From assembly GCF_000935025.1 (NCBI RefSeq), contig NZ_CP010836.1, positions 2,666,001 to 2,730,000 of the forward strand: 64,000 bases of DNA, read 5' to 3'. The position numbers were made by a program, and so were the translations under genes. Below are positions 34,484-43,574 of this stretch, in pieces; within the stretch, counting starts at the first letter, position 1, and every line of letters begins with the position of its first letter. Under the pieces are notes generated by a model, which saw nothing but the letters and a program-made list of their open reading frames with translations, did not search any database and was not told the origin of the DNA. Source of the DNA: Sphingomonas hengshuiensis. GTDB taxonomy: Bacteria > Pseudomonadota > Alphaproteobacteria > Sphingomonadales > Sphingomonadaceae.

Positions 34484-36247
34484 ATGTCGATTGGCAGCTT
34501 CGTGCGCAACAGCGCGCTCGCGATGATGGCGATATTGCTGGTCGGCGGGCTGTTTGCGATTTCGCGGCTCGACAATATTCGGATGGGGGGCAAGGTTCAG
34601 GTCGCGCAGCAGATGAACGCCGATCTGATCGCGGACATCCTGCCCCCGCCCGAATATGTCATCGAGCCCTATCTGGAAGCGACGCTGCTGGCGCGCGATC
34701 CCGACACGGTGGCGCAGCGCGCGGCCCGGCTTGCCGAATTGCGCAAACTCTATGACGAGCGGCACGCCTTTTGGATCACCGCGAACGTCGATGCCGATCT
34801 GAAGGCGCAGTTGCTGGAGCATTCGCATCCGGCGGCGATGCGCTTCTGGACGATCGCACAGGGTGCGTTCCTGGACGCGGTGTGCCGTCAGGATCGCCCC
34901 GCGATCGATGCCGCCTATGGCCAGCTCAGCGCCGCCTATGCCGACCACCGGCGCGAAGTCGACAAGCTCGTTTCGCTTACGCTCGATCGGCAAAAGGCCG
35001 TCGCCGCCGAAGGCGCGCGCGAATTCATGGTCGCGATTGGCATCGTGCTGGCGCTGGGCGTCGTCGTCGGGGCACAGGCGCTGCACTTCTACATCACCAT
35101 GTACCGCCGCGTGCTGGAGCCGATCGGCACGCTGTCGGGGCTTACTGCCCGGCTTGCGAGCGGCGGGGATGCCGACATTCCCTATCGGGAGCGCACCGAC
35201 GAGATCGGCTCGATCGCCGTCGGGCTCGAACATTATCGCGCCTCCGCCGCCGCCCGGATCGAGGCCGATGCCCGCAACCTGGCCGAACAGCGGCGGATGA
35301 CCGACCTGCTCGGCGGCGGGCTGCTCGCGCTGCGCGAAGGCGATCTCAGCCACACGATCGACCAGCCCTTCCCCGCCGAATATGAAGTGCTGCGCCAGAA
35401 CATCAACGAAGCGATCGCGGCGCTGCGCGACAAGGTCCAACTGCTGCGCGACAGCGCGGGCAATATCGGCGTCACCTCGCGCGAACTGGCGCAGGGTTCG
35501 GAGGATCTCGCCCGCCGCACCGAAGGCGGCGCGCACAATGTCGCCAAGGCGACGATGGCGCTCGTCCAGATCGAGGAGCGGCTGAAGGACAGCATGCAGG
35601 CCGCCGACACCACCGTGAAGCGCGCCGACGGCGCCATCGCGATGGTGGAGGACAGCCGCTCGACCACCGGGCGCGCAGTGCAGGCGATGGAGCGCGCGCG
35701 CGGCAGTGCGCTCAACATCGACGGCGTGATCGAGGGGCTCGACAAGATCGCGTTCCAGACGCGGGTGCTCGCGATGAACGCGGCGGTCGAGGCGGGGCGC
35801 GCGGGCGAATCGGGGCGCGGCTTCGCGGTGGTTGCCGACCTCGTCTCCGCGCTCGCGATGCGTGCCGAGGATCAGGCCAAGCAGGCGCGCGAAATGCTCA
35901 CCGAGACCCAGGCCGATATCCTCCAGGCGGCCGATGCCGTGGCCCAGACCCAAAGCGCGCTCGACGCCGTGACCGGCGATTTCGAGGCGGTGCATGCGCT
36001 GATCTCGGCGATCGATCGCGACAACCACGCCCAGTCCACTGCCGTGTCCGAAGTGGCGCATGCGATGAAGGGGCTCGACACGATCACCCAGCAGAATGCG
36101 GCGATGGTCGAACAGACGTCCGCGGCCCTGGGCAACCTGTCGGGCGAAGTCGGCGCGCTCGCGACCCGCGCCGGGGCGTTCCGGTTCGAGCGCGACGGCG
36201 GAGCGCCGCTGGCGGTCCCCGCCGCACCACGCCCGACCGTGCACTGA
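34484..36247 (+). CDS. Methyl-accepting chemotaxis protein
   Basis: About 587 residues from the ATG at 34484 (CAGGAG 7 bases upstream). Transmembrane helix 1 spans about residues 9-26 and helix 2 about 181-206, with a helical periplasmic sensor between them. HAMP (LEPIGTLSGLTARLASGGD) and a second HAMP-like stretch follow, and then the signalling tip FQTRVLAMNAAVEAGRAGES with VVADLVSALAMRAEDQAKQA. The tip differs from the consensus at several residues. No che genes are near, so it is an orphan receptor served by proteins encoded elsewhere. Confidence 0.93.
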   Translation: MSIGSFVRNSALAMMAILLVGGLFAISRLDNIRMGGKVQVAQQMNADLIADILPPPEYVIEPYLEATLLARDPDTVAQRAARLAELRKLYDERHAFWITANVDADLKAQLLEHSHPAAMRFWTIAQGAFLDAVCRQDRPAIDAAYGQLSAAYADHRREVDKLVSLTLDRQKAVAAEGAREFMVAIGIVLALGVVVGAQALHFYITMYRRVLEPIGTLSGLTARLASGGDADIPYRERTDEIGSIAVGLEHYRASAAARIEADARNLAEQRRMTDLLGGGLLALREGDLSHTIDQPFPAEYEVLRQNINEAIAALRDKVQLLRDSAGNIGVTSRELAQGSEDLARRTEGGAHNVAKATMALVQIEERLKDSMQAADTTVKRADGAIAMVEDSRSTTGRAVQAMERARGSALNIDGVIEGLDKIAFQTRVLAMNAAVEAGRAGESGRGFAVVADLVSALAMRAEDQAKQAREMLTETQADILQAADAVAQTQSALDAVTGDFEAVHALISAIDRDNHAQSTAVSEVAHAMKGLDTITQQNAAMVEQTSAALGNLSGEVGALATRAGAFRFERDGGAPLAVPAAPRPTVH

Positions 36248-36263
36248 CCGAAAATATCAGCGG

Positions 36264-37925
36264 CTACCCCGCGCGATTGGCCGCGCTGAGCACTGCGCGC
36301 ACCGAGGCCGTGGCGATGTCGGCATCGATCCCGACACCGAACACCGTCCGCCCGTCATCGGTGCGGCATTCGACATAGGCCGCCGCCTGCGCATCGGCGC
36401 CGTTGCCGATCGCGTGCTCGCTGTAATCGACCACATCGAGCCGCGGCCCGGTCGACCCGCCCAGCGCATCGATCACGCCGGAGATCAGCCCGTTGCCGCG
36501 CCCGGAGATCGAGCGCGGTTCGCCGTCGATCGCGATGCGGCCCACGAACACGCGCTTGCCAGTGCCGCCGGTCTCCTCATAATCGACCAGCGCGATCCGG
36601 TCGGCATCGCCCGGCAGATAGGTCCGATCGAACAGCGCGCCGATGTCCGCCGCGTTCAGCTCGCGGCTGGTCTCGTCGGCCAGCGCCTGGACGTGGCGGC
36701 TGAAATCGGCCTGCATCCGCTTGGGCAGCTTGAGCCCGCGATCCTGCTCGAGCACCCAGGCGACGCCGCCCTTGCCCGATTGTGAATTGACGCGGATCAC
36801 CGCCTCGTAATCGCGGCCCAGGTCCTTGGGGTCGATCGGCAGATAGGGCACGTCCCACATCTGGTCGTTGCGCGCTTCCTGCGCGGCGAAGCCCTTCTTG
36901 ATCGCGTCCTGATGGCTGCCCGAAAAGGCCGTGAACACCAGCTCACCCGCATAAGGGTGGCGCGGATGCACGGGCAGCCGGTTGCAATATTCGACCGTCT
37001 GGATGACCTCGTCGATGTCCGAGAAATCGAGGCCGGGGTCGACCCCCTGGGTGTACATGTTGAGCGCCAGCGTCACCAGATCGACATTGCCGGTCCGCTC
37101 GCCATTGCCGAACAGGCAGCCTTCGACCCGGTCGGCGCCCGCCAGCAGCCCCAGCTCCGACGCCGCGACGCCGGTGCCGCGATCGTTATGCGTGTGCAGG
37201 CTGATCACCACCGCCTCGCGGTTGCGGATGTTGCGCCCGAACCATTCGATCTGGTCGGCATAGATATTGGGCGTCGCCGCTTCCACCGTCGCGGGCAGGT
37301 TGAGGATGATCGGCTTGTCCGCCGTTGGCTGGAGGATGTCCATCACCGCCTCGCAAACCTCGACCGAGAAATCGAGTTCGGCGGTGGAGAAGGTCTCGGG
37401 GCTGTATTCGAAGCGCCAGTCGGTGTCGGGCTGGGCGGCGGCGCAGTCGCGCATTACCTTCGCGCCCTCGATCGCGATCCCGCGGATTTCGTCGCGGCTC
37501 ATCCCGAACACGATCCGGCGCCATGCCGGCGAAACCGCGTTATAGAGGTGGACGATCGCGGTCTTCGCGCCGCGCAGGCTTTCGAAGCTGGTCTCGATCA
37601 GGTCGCGGCGCGACTGGGTCAGCACCTGGATCGTCACGTCGTCGGGCACCTTGCCGTCGCGCACCAGCCCGGAGATGAAATCGAATTCGGTCGCGCCTGC
37701 GCTGGGGAAGCCGACTTCGATTTCCTTGATGCCGACGCGGCACAGCAGGTCGAAGAAGCGCTGCTTCTTCTCGCCGTCCATCGGATCGATCAGCGCCTGG
37801 TTGCCGTCGCGCATGTCGGTCGACAGCCAGCGCGGCGGCTGGGTTATGGTGCGGCTGGGCCATTGCCGGTCGGGCAAATCGACCTGGGGGAAGGCACGGT
37901 ATTTGACGCTGGGATCGCGCAGCAT
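36264..37925 (-). CDS. leuA: 2-isopropylmalate synthase
   Basis: A 553-residue enzyme of the long (LeuA type 2) form. The catalytic TIM barrel has [17 protein letters not shown] with the divalent-metal Asp, [13 protein letters not shown] with the metal His pair, and [15 protein letters not shown]. The C-terminal ~130 residues are the LeuA allosteric domain that binds leucine. It makes 2-isopropylmalate, the first committed step of leucine synthesis. The ilv genes lie 10 kb away on the other strand. The upstream region may carry a leucine-rich leader peptide. Confidence 0.97.
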   Translation of the reverse strand: MLRDPSVKYRAFPQVDLPDRQWPSRTITQPPRWLSTDMRDGNQALIDPMDGEKKQRFFDLLCRVGIKEIEVGFPSAGATEFDFISGLVRDGKVPDDVTIQVLTQSRRDLIETSFESLRGAKTAIVHLYNAVSPAWRRIVFGMSRDEIRGIAIEGAKVMRDCAAAQPDTDWRFEYSPETFSTAELDFSVEVCEAVMDILQPTADKPIILNLPATVEAATPNIYADQIEWFGRNIRNREAVVISLHTHNDRGTGVAASELGLLAGADRVEGCLFGNGERTGNVDLVTLALNMYTQGVDPGLDFSDIDEVIQTVEYCNRLPVHPRHPYAGELVFTAFSGSHQDAIKKGFAAQEARNDQMWDVPYLPIDPKDLGRDYEAVIRVNSQSGKGGVAWVLEQDRGLKLPKRMQADFSRHVQALADETSRELNAADIGALFDRTYLPGDADRIALVDYEETGGTGKRVFVGRIAIDGEPRSISGRGNGLISGVIDALGGSTGPRLDVVDYSEHAIGNGADAQAAAYVECRTDDGRTVFGVGIDADIATASVRAVLSAANRAG

Positions 37926-37944
37926 GATCAGTCTCTCGGGCTAG

Positions 37945-38068
37945 GCCCGCAGGCATGCGGGCGCTGAAGATGGTTCGAGTCGAGTTGGCCCTTAGAGGCG
38001 CGCGCAGGCAAACGGCACCCCTAAGGGCGCGTAAGTCGGTGTCCGAGGAGCGGGCGCGCAATCTGCAT
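37945..38068 (-). promoter_or_regulatory. Possible leuA leader peptide and attenuator hairpins
   Basis: On the minus strand upstream of leuA, a 15-codon frame (38068-38021) reads MQIARPLLGHRLTRP and stops. Three of its codons are Leu, including a CTC-CTC pair. Its TAG stop lies in a stem formed by 38021-38028 and 37988-37995 (GCCCTTAG / CTAAGGGC). A second hairpin (37945-37962, 7-bp GCCCGCA stem) lies just before leuA. This resembles amino-acid attenuators, but there is no T run and no good ribosome binding site. Confidence 0.35.
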
Positions 38069-38159
38069 GGGCGCGATGATAGCCGCTCCGGCGCGAATGT
38101 CCAGTTCCGGAATCCTCCCGGATTGAGCGGCCACAGGCACCCCAATAGACATATTCCGG

Positions 38160-38588
38160 ATGTTGCAGATACTCTATGTCAGCACCGCCAACCCGGCGTT
38201 AGGCCCCGTCGATCCCGGCCCGATCCTCGAGGTGTCGCGCCTGTGGAACGAGGGGGACGGGATTACCGGGCTGCTCTATTCCGATGGCATGCGCTTCCTC
38301 CAGGTCCTCGAAGGACCCCAGGCCGAGACCGCCGCATGCATGGCCCGCATCCGCCGCGACCGGCGGCACAAGGCGGTGGTGGAGCTTTCGCGGCGCGCCA
38401 TCGAGGAACGCCAGTTCGGCGACTGGGCGATGGCGCATCGCGGCCCGGGCGACGAGGCGGAAACGTTCATCGCGCGGGTCGATGCGATGGTCGCCGGCGC
38501 GTCGCTGGGCGTGCGCGCGACGTTCGAGGGGTTTGTCCGAGAGCGGATGCGCTCCGGACGGGTGCGCAGACAGGCTGCGCGCGCCTGA
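38160..38588 (+). CDS. BLUF-domain blue-light photoreceptor
   Basis: A 142-residue protein made of a BLUF domain plus a short C-terminal helical extension. The flavin-site residues are present: Tyr6 in ILYVSTA, Asn30 in LWNEGDGITGLL, and Gln48 in FLQVLEGP. It also has the RIRRDRRH segment and FGDWAMAH. The Trp of the C-terminal strand is conserved. As a stand-alone BLUF protein it must act through a partner. It lies divergently from leuA and next to a set of small proteins. Confidence 0.93.
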   Translation: MLQILYVSTANPALGPVDPGPILEVSRLWNEGDGITGLLYSDGMRFLQVLEGPQAETAACMARIRRDRRHKAVVELSRRAIEERQFGDWAMAHRGPGDEAETFIARVDAMVAGASLGVRATFEGFVRERMRSGRVRRQAARA

Positions 38589-38604
38589 ACCCGCGAGACG
38601 CGCG

Positions 38605-38826
38605 TCAGTCGGCGGCGTTGTCCAGCATCTCGGCATCTTCGTTGGTGATCGCATAGGCCGGAGTTTCGTCGGGCGGCGCATCTGGGGTGGCGCTGGCGCG
38701 CGGCGACGGCGTCGCGACGATCTCGGCCATGGGCGGGGCGTCGGAATAGTTCGTCCCCGTCGTGCCGCCCCCGCCGCATCCGCCCAGCGCCACCAGCACG
38801 CCCACCATCAGCAATCGCACGCGCAT
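38605..38826 (-). CDS. Very small lipoprotein of unknown function
   Basis: A 73-residue protein from the ATG at 38826. The signal MRVRLLMVGVLVALGGC ends in a lipobox with the modifiable Cys at residue 17. A Gly run and a disordered Pro/Ala/Asp-rich tail follow. It converges on the BLUF gene. No function can be assigned. A longer frame starting at 38946 lacks any signal logic and is not used. Confidence 0.6.
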   Translation of the reverse strand: MRVRLLMVGVLVALGGCGGGGTTGTNYSDAPPMAEIVATPSPRASATPDAPPDETPAYAITNEDAEMLDNAAD

Positions 38827-38994
38827 CGCTCTCTCCCAGCCTGTGCGACCGCGATAGCATGCGCCCGCGGCGCAAACCACGCCCCCCTGGGCGCCGTTTT
38901 CGGCCAGAGCGTCGCATCGGTGCGACGAGCCGCGTCGCGGGTGCATCCCTTTGCCGACCCGCTGCGCTTAGGCTGGAGTGGCAGGAGAGGGTTC

Positions 38995-39201
38995 ATGACC
39001 GAACGGCTCAAGCAGGGGGACCGGGTATCTTGGAAATCGCACGGCGGCACCGCACACGGCAACGTCGTGGCTAGACAGACGCGTGATACCAAGATCAAAG
39101 GGCACCAGGTACGTGCATCCGCGCACGCACCGCAATACATCGTCGAAAGCGGCAAAGGCGGAAGGGCCTCCCACAAGCCCGCCGCGCTGACGAAGGAATA
39201 G
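38995..39201 (+). CDS. DUF2945-family protein (Tudor-like fold)
   Basis: A 68-residue protein from the ATG at 38995, with GCAGGAGAGG just before it. It starts MTERLKQGDRVSWKSHGGTA and ends KPAALTKE, the full pattern of DUF2945 'hypervirulence-associated protein, Tudor domain' proteins. In bacteria these single-domain proteins usually occur beside SWIB or other small stress proteins. It lies 32 bases before the SWIB gene and is probably cotranscribed with it. Confidence 0.88.
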   Translation: MTERLKQGDRVSWKSHGGTAHGNVVARQTRDTKIKGHQVRASAHAPQYIVESGKGGRASHKPAALTKE

Positions 39202-39233
39202 CCCGGGCACGGGCATAACAGGAGACGAACAAC

Positions 39234-39491
39234 ATGGCCGAAACCAAAGCACGCGGCGGCATCGCCAAGCCGGTCACCCCCTCGCCCGAGCTTGCGAAGA
39301 TCGTCGGCACCGCCGATCTGCCGCGGAGCGAAATCGTGAGCAAGATGTGGGAGTACATCAAGAAGCATGACCTCCAGAACCCTGAAAACAAGCGGGAAAT
39401 TCTGGCGGACGCCACGCTGGAGCCGATCTTCGGCGCCAAGAAGGTGACGATGTTCGAAATGAACAAGCACATCTCCAAGCACGTCAAGTAA
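39234..39491 (+). CDS. SWIB/MDM2-domain protein
   Basis: An 85-residue protein that is almost entirely one SWIB domain: LAKIVGTADLPRSEIVSKMW, YIKKHDLQNPENKREI and DATLEPIFGAKKVTMFEMNK. This domain is known from eukaryotic chromatin remodelers and from chlamydial topoisomerase I. Free-standing bacterial copies have no settled function. A 15-bp terminator hairpin follows. Confidence 0.93.
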   Translation: MAETKARGGIAKPVTPSPELAKIVGTADLPRSEIVSKMWEYIKKHDLQNPENKREILADATLEPIFGAKKVTMFEMNKHISKHVK

Positions 39492-39541
39492 GGCCGCCGC
39501 CGGCGGGTCGCCGGCGCGCCCGAGGACGGGTTTGCAAACAG

Positions 39542-39585
39542 GCGGGGCGGGCTTCGAACGAAGCCCGCCCCGCTTGCGTTTTGGC
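39542..39585 (+). terminator. Strong hairpin after the SWIB gene
   Basis: A 15-bp perfect stem, GCGGGGCGGGCTTCG (39542-39556) with CGAAGCCCGCCCCGC (39559-39573), followed by TTGCGTTTT. This is the best intrinsic terminator seen in the window. Confidence 0.8.
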
Positions 39586-39825
39586 GGCGGATCGGGGCGC
39601 GCGACTCTGCAGGATGCCGCAGCGTCAAACCGCCTGGCGGCGGGGCGATGCGGCGGCTTTCACGCCGCGATGGAAGGCCTTTGCGGGCTCAGAATGCCCC
39701 TTTTCGTAACCCGCCCTTGGTTTTCCACAGAAATTTTCACACGCGATGGCGAGGCGCTTCGCGGCATCACGGGGTGGCCATCCCGGCGCGGCGCTGGCAT
39801 GGCCGCGGACGAACGGAGACCGAAC

Positions 39826-40005
39826 ATGGCTGAGAAATTCGAACGGCATCGCCAGCCCTGGCGACAGGACGAAATCCAGAAGCTGCACACGCTGGCCAAA
39901 AAGGGAATGCCGCTGCGCGCAATCGCCAAGGCGCTGACCCGCAGCGAGGAATCGGTCAAGGACCGCGCCAAGGCGGACGGGCTGTCGATCGCGAAATTGC
40001 ATTGA
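39826..40005 (+). CDS. Small helix-turn-helix protein
   Basis: A 59-residue protein from the ATG at 39826 (GGAG 7 bases upstream). After a charged N-terminus it has one HTH-like unit, DEIQKLHTLAKKGMPLRAIA followed by KALTRSEESVKDRAK, similar to SANT/Myb or sigma-like helices. It is basic (Arg/Lys-rich), so nucleic-acid binding is likely. A longer frame upstream has no sensible composition. Confidence 0.65.
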   Translation: MAEKFERHRQPWRQDEIQKLHTLAKKGMPLRAIAKALTRSEESVKDRAKADGLSIAKLH

Positions 40006-40013
40006 GTGCAATT

Positions 40014-40034
40014 CCCTCTCCCGGCGGGAGAGGG
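40014..40034. terminator. Hairpin after the small HTH gene
   Basis: CCCTCTCCC and GGGAGAGGG pair around a GGC loop 8 bases after the stop codon. There is no T run. It may be a terminator or the edge of a dispersed repeat. Confidence 0.5.
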
Positions 40035-40139
40035 AGGGAGCGCCGGAGGTACGGAAGCGTGGCGCGGGCGGACTGAAAGCCGCCGAACCGCGCTTTACTA
40101 CTGAAAGGCGCCTGTCGGCTGCCGCCCCAAAGTCAGACG

Positions 40140-40580
40140 TTAAGCGCGGTGATAGCGAAGCCCGTTAGCTGCCAAAAACCCCTTGGTATCAAAGCTGCTC
40201 CAAACTTCGCCCCACGGAAACAAGCCAGCGCTTATTCCCATCTCGTCAGTAAGCGTGCGGCGAACGAAAGCGATCTCTGCGTCGATCGCGTCTCTTGTCG
40301 GCCAATCACCGTCCGTTTCGGCATTCGGCAGCCGCACGCTCCAAGATGCTCGGTCAAGCAAATTATGATGAAAACACAGGGAGAGGTGCGCTGGCTGGCC
40401 ACCGAACGTCAGTCCGCGCAGGTGTAGCCAATTGAAACCATTACCATGATCTCGCGAGCTATCTGCCAGTGTCGCAACCTGTGGCTCAACGGCGGTTCGC
40501 TGCTCGCCAGACTTGAGGACAACAGTGTCGCCAATGCGAATTTCGCCGGTCCGCTGGTCTATCGAAAAAGAGGGTGCCAT
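40140..40580 (-). CDS. Unrecognised island protein
   Basis: About 146 residues if it starts at the ATG at 40580 (MAPSFSIDQRTGEIRIGDTV). The frame stays open for a further 98 codons upstream, but that part is Arg/Gly-rich without family character, and no ribosome binding site is visible. The protein has no signal peptide. Its second half has DIDAEIAFVRRTLTDEMGI-like helical sequence and ends FDTKGFLAANGLRYHRA. Lower GC than the surroundings, and the dispersed repeats on both sides, suggest an acquired gene. Confidence 0.5.
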   Translation of the reverse strand: MAPSFSIDQRTGEIRIGDTVVLKSGEQRTAVEPQVATLADSSRDHGNGFNWLHLRGLTFGGQPAHLSLCFHHNLLDRASWSVRLPNAETDGDWPTRDAIDAEIAFVRRTLTDEMGISAGLFPWGEVWSSFDTKGFLAANGLRYHRA

Positions 40581-41048
40581 CGGAAGATGGATGCACGATC
40601 CCGGCGTGATTACAACGGCTGCTTTTTCAGTATCGGACTCGTAAGCTGCTGGTCCGCTTTCCACCAATTCCGGGCACTCGCGGCGAGCTTCGCCCGTACC
40701 GTCCGACGCAGCAGCCGCCCCCTTGCAATCGCGCCAATGTTCCCCATATGTACCATCGTTGCCGCCTTTCGGCGACCGCTCTTTGATTCCGTAAGATGCC
40801 CCCTCACGTGCGCAAGGCGCGCGCTTCGCGGGCTCGACCCATGTTCCGGCTGGCGGTTCCCGCCAACGCTCCACGCGCCTAAACTTCCTAAACTTCGCAT
40901 CCCCTCGCCTGCCCGTGGCGAGGCCTGCCGAAAAACGCGCGTGCGCCTAAACTTCCTAAACTTCGCGCGGTGGCAGCTAACCACCACTCCACGCCATCCC
41001 CAAGCCCCCACCCTTGCCCCCGCCCCCACACCTGCTACCCGCCCAGCC
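40581..41048. other. Gene-poor stretch with two 24-base direct repeats
   Basis: No convincing gene lies here. The first ~280 bases have island-like lower GC and are an unsupported upstream extension of the unknown gene. After that come two identical 24-base repeats (see separate entry) and a C-rich run just before the flavoprotein start. Confidence 0.6.
40875..40966. repeat. Pair of perfect 24-base direct repeats
   Basis: GCGCCTAAACTTCCTAAACT plus TCGC occurs at 40875-40898 and again at 40943-40966, 68 bases apart. Each unit holds the internal near-repeat CTAAACTTC twice. No coding function. Confidence 0.85.
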
Positions 41049-42212
41049 ATGTACGACGTGATCATCCTCGGAGCCGGTGCCGCCGGGCTGATGTGTGCGC
41101 TCACCGCCGGGCAGCGGGGGCGGCGCGTCCTGCTGGTCGATCATGCCGATCGCGCGGGGAAGAAGATCCTGATTTCGGGCGGCGGGCGGTGCAATTTCAC
41201 CAATATCGCCACCGCGCCCGATCGCTATCTCTCCGCCAACCCGCATTTCGCCAAGTCGGCACTGGGGCGGTACACGCCGCGCGATTTCCTCGATCTGGTC
41301 GAGCGGCACGGCATTAAGTGGCATGAGAAGACGCTGGGCCAGCTTTTCTGCGACGGGTCGGCGGCGCAGATCGTCGAGATGCTGCTGGGCGAATGCGCGA
41401 TCGGCGGGGTCGAGATCTGGCTGGGCCACGCGGCGACCGTCGAGCATGGCGATGGCCGCTATCGCATCGAGTGCGGCGGGCGCAGCGCCAGCGCTCCGGC
41501 GCTCGTGATCGCGACCGGCGGGCCGTCGATCCCCAAGATGGGCGCGACCGGCTTTGCCTATGACCTTGCCCGCCGCTTCGGGCTCAAAGTGGTCGAGCCG
41601 CGCCCGGCGCTGGTCCCGCTGACGCTCGCCGCCGACCAGGCGCTGTTCCGCGAGTTGTCGGGCGTGTCGACCGACGTGGTCGCGCGCGCGGGCAAGGCCG
41701 CGTTTCGCGAGGCGGCTTTGTTCACGCATCGCGGGCTGTCCGGCCCCGCAATCCTCCAAGCGTCGAGCTATTGGCGGCACGGCGAGCCGGTGGAGATCGA
41801 CTTGCTCCCCGACGCCCCGCGCGGCTGGCTCCCCGCCGCCAAGCGCGCCCGCCCGCGCGCCACGCTGCGCCGCGTGCTGGCCGAGCGCCTGCCCGATCGG
41901 CTGGCGGAGACGCTGGCCGAACAACTCGCGCTGCCGGGCGAACTGGTGGGCGCCACCGACCGCACGCTGGAGGAAGCCGAACGCCGCCTCGCCGCCTGGC
42001 GCTTCCTCCCCAACGGGACCGAGGGCTTCGCCAAGGCCGAAGTGACGGTCGGCGGCATCGCCACCGCCGACCTGTCCTCGCAGACGATGGAAGCGCGCAG
42101 GGTGCCGGGGCTGTACGCGATCGGCGAGGCGGTGGACGTCACCGGCTGGCTGGGCGGCTATAATTTCCAATGGGCCTGGGCCAGCGGATGGGCGGCGGGG
42201 ATGGCGGTTTAG
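41049..42212 (+). CDS. HI0933/BaiN-type NAD(P)/FAD-dependent oxidoreductase
   Basis: About 387 residues from the ATG at 41049. The FAD dinucleotide fold is VIILGAGAAGLMCALTAGQR, followed by the family hallmark GKKILISGGGRCNFTN, then IATGGPSIPKMGATGFAYDL, LFTHRGLSGPAIL, and the C-terminal FAD contact GEAVDVTGWLGGYNFQWAWA. Family members are flavoproteins of uncertain substrate (BaiN was linked to bile-acid metabolism). It has no obvious partner gene. Confidence 0.93.
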   Translation: MYDVIILGAGAAGLMCALTAGQRGRRVLLVDHADRAGKKILISGGGRCNFTNIATAPDRYLSANPHFAKSALGRYTPRDFLDLVERHGIKWHEKTLGQLFCDGSAAQIVEMLLGECAIGGVEIWLGHAATVEHGDGRYRIECGGRSASAPALVIATGGPSIPKMGATGFAYDLARRFGLKVVEPRPALVPLTLAADQALFRELSGVSTDVVARAGKAAFREAALFTHRGLSGPAILQASSYWRHGEPVEIDLLPDAPRGWLPAAKRARPRATLRRVLAERLPDRLAETLAEQLALPGELVGATDRTLEEAERRLAAWRFLPNGTEGFAKAEVTVGGIATADLSSQTMEARRVPGLYAIGEAVDVTGWLGGYNFQWAWASGWAAGMAV

Positions 42213-42345
42213 GGGGCATCAGGGCGGTGCGCGTGGCGACCCGACGCAATGCGTAGATTCCGATGCTCGTCCATGGCGGCCCCAAATGTCATGGCATTCC
42301 CGGCAAGGACGCCGAACAAAATCCCGTGCGGGAAAGGGGTTGCTC

Positions 42346-43443
42346 TTGAACCGAAGACAAATGCTCGTCGGTGCCGGCGCGACCGTCGCCGTCGCCGGCG
42401 CGACGGCATATGCCACGCTGTCGGCAATGGGTTCGCCTTCCGACTATGCGGAGGGCATCGCCTCCCTGCGCGCGCCGCTCGCGCACACGCCATCGGGGCT
42501 GGATCTCGTCCGCTATGCGACGCTTGCGCCTAACGGGCACAATACGCAGCCTTGGCGGTTTCGCCTTGGCGCAAAGCGGATCGAAATTCTGCCCGATTTT
42601 TCAAGGCGAACGCCCGTCGTCGATCCCGACGACCATCATCTTTTCGTCAGCCTCGGCTGCGCTGCCGAGAATCTGTCGCTGGCCTCTGCCGCGCGCGGTG
42701 CACCCGGGGTGGTTGGGTTCGATCCTCGCGGCGGCGTGGTCCGCTTCGACTTCGAACGGGCAGCCGCCATCCCATCCGCGATGTTCGACGCCATTGGACG
42801 ACGGCAATCGACACGCGGCGTCTATGATGGCCGGGGCGTGGACACCGCCACCCTGACCATGCTCGCAAAGGCCGTCGCGACGGTGCCCGGCGTCGGTCTG
42901 GTCCTTATGACCGACCGGACGCAAATCGACCGGTTGAGAGACCTTGTCCTGGCCGGCAACGACGCGCAAATGGCAGATGACGCCTTTGTCCGGGAGTTGA
43001 AGTCCTGGCTGCGGTTCAACCCACAACAAGCGCTGCGGACGCGCGACGGCCTCTACAGCGTTGCAAGCGGCAACCCCGCATTGCCCGACTGGCTCGGCCC
43101 GCCTGCGTTCGACTGGTTCTCGACGGCGCAGTCTCAAAATGAGCAATATGCACGCCAGATCCGTTCGTCCGCCGGAATAGCCGTTTTCGTCGGGGCGGGA
43201 GCGCACCCCGAACATTGGGTGCGGGTCGGGCAGGCCTGTCAGCGTTTCGCGCTCCAGGCAACGGCGCTGGGGATGAAGCACGCCTTCCTCAACCAGCCGG
43301 TCGAAGTCCCTCGCCTCCGCCCCGAACTCGCCTCGCTTGTCGGCCTGCCCGGCAGGAGGCCGGATATCGTGATCCGGTTCGGCTATGGCCCGGCAACGCC
43401 CTGGTCGGCACGACGACGCGCGGAAAGCGTCATCATCACCTGA
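42346..43443 (+). CDS. Tat-exported nitroreductase-like (Acg-type) flavoprotein
   Basis: About 365 residues from a TTG at 42346, with AAGGGG just before it; no ATG gives a better start until residue 6. The N-terminus NRRQMLVGAGATVAVAGATA is a Tat-like signal (RRQ followed by a hydrophobic stretch). The body has LAPNGHNTQPWRFRL and the closing RFGYGPATPWSARR, typical of the Acg/nitroreductase family that binds FMN. The substrate is unknown. The atypical start and the single twin-Arg are the main uncertainties. Confidence 0.8.
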   Translation: MNRRQMLVGAGATVAVAGATAYATLSAMGSPSDYAEGIASLRAPLAHTPSGLDLVRYATLAPNGHNTQPWRFRLGAKRIEILPDFSRRTPVVDPDDHHLFVSLGCAAENLSLASAARGAPGVVGFDPRGGVVRFDFERAAAIPSAMFDAIGRRQSTRGVYDGRGVDTATLTMLAKAVATVPGVGLVLMTDRTQIDRLRDLVLAGNDAQMADDAFVRELKSWLRFNPQQALRTRDGLYSVASGNPALPDWLGPPAFDWFSTAQSQNEQYARQIRSSAGIAVFVGAGAHPEHWVRVGQACQRFALQATALGMKHAFLNQPVEVPRLRPELASLVGLPGRRPDIVIRFGYGPATPWSARRRAESVIIT

Positions 43444-43574
43444 CACTTGCCGCCCGCATGGCAGCGAACGCCGTCGGGCGTCGCGCCCAGCGCCAACCCA
43501 CTTTCGCCCACGACACTCGTCTTAACCGCGAATTCACTTGCTCTATTGCCCGCGCGGCCCCATCTGCGCCTTTC

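Noticed and set aside
34046..36244. 732-codon minus-strand frame opposite the chemoreceptor
   Set aside because: Shadow frame rich in His, Arg and Gly; the sense strand gives a complete methyl-accepting protein.
39532..39825. N-terminal extension of the small HTH protein
   Set aside because: The segment reads through the terminator hairpin after the SWIB gene; the ATG at 39826 has a good GGAG at 7 bases.
40581..40874. N-terminal extension of the unknown gene that ends at 40140
   Set aside because: Open but Arg/Gly-rich, with no ribosome binding site and no start signal better than the ATG at 40580.
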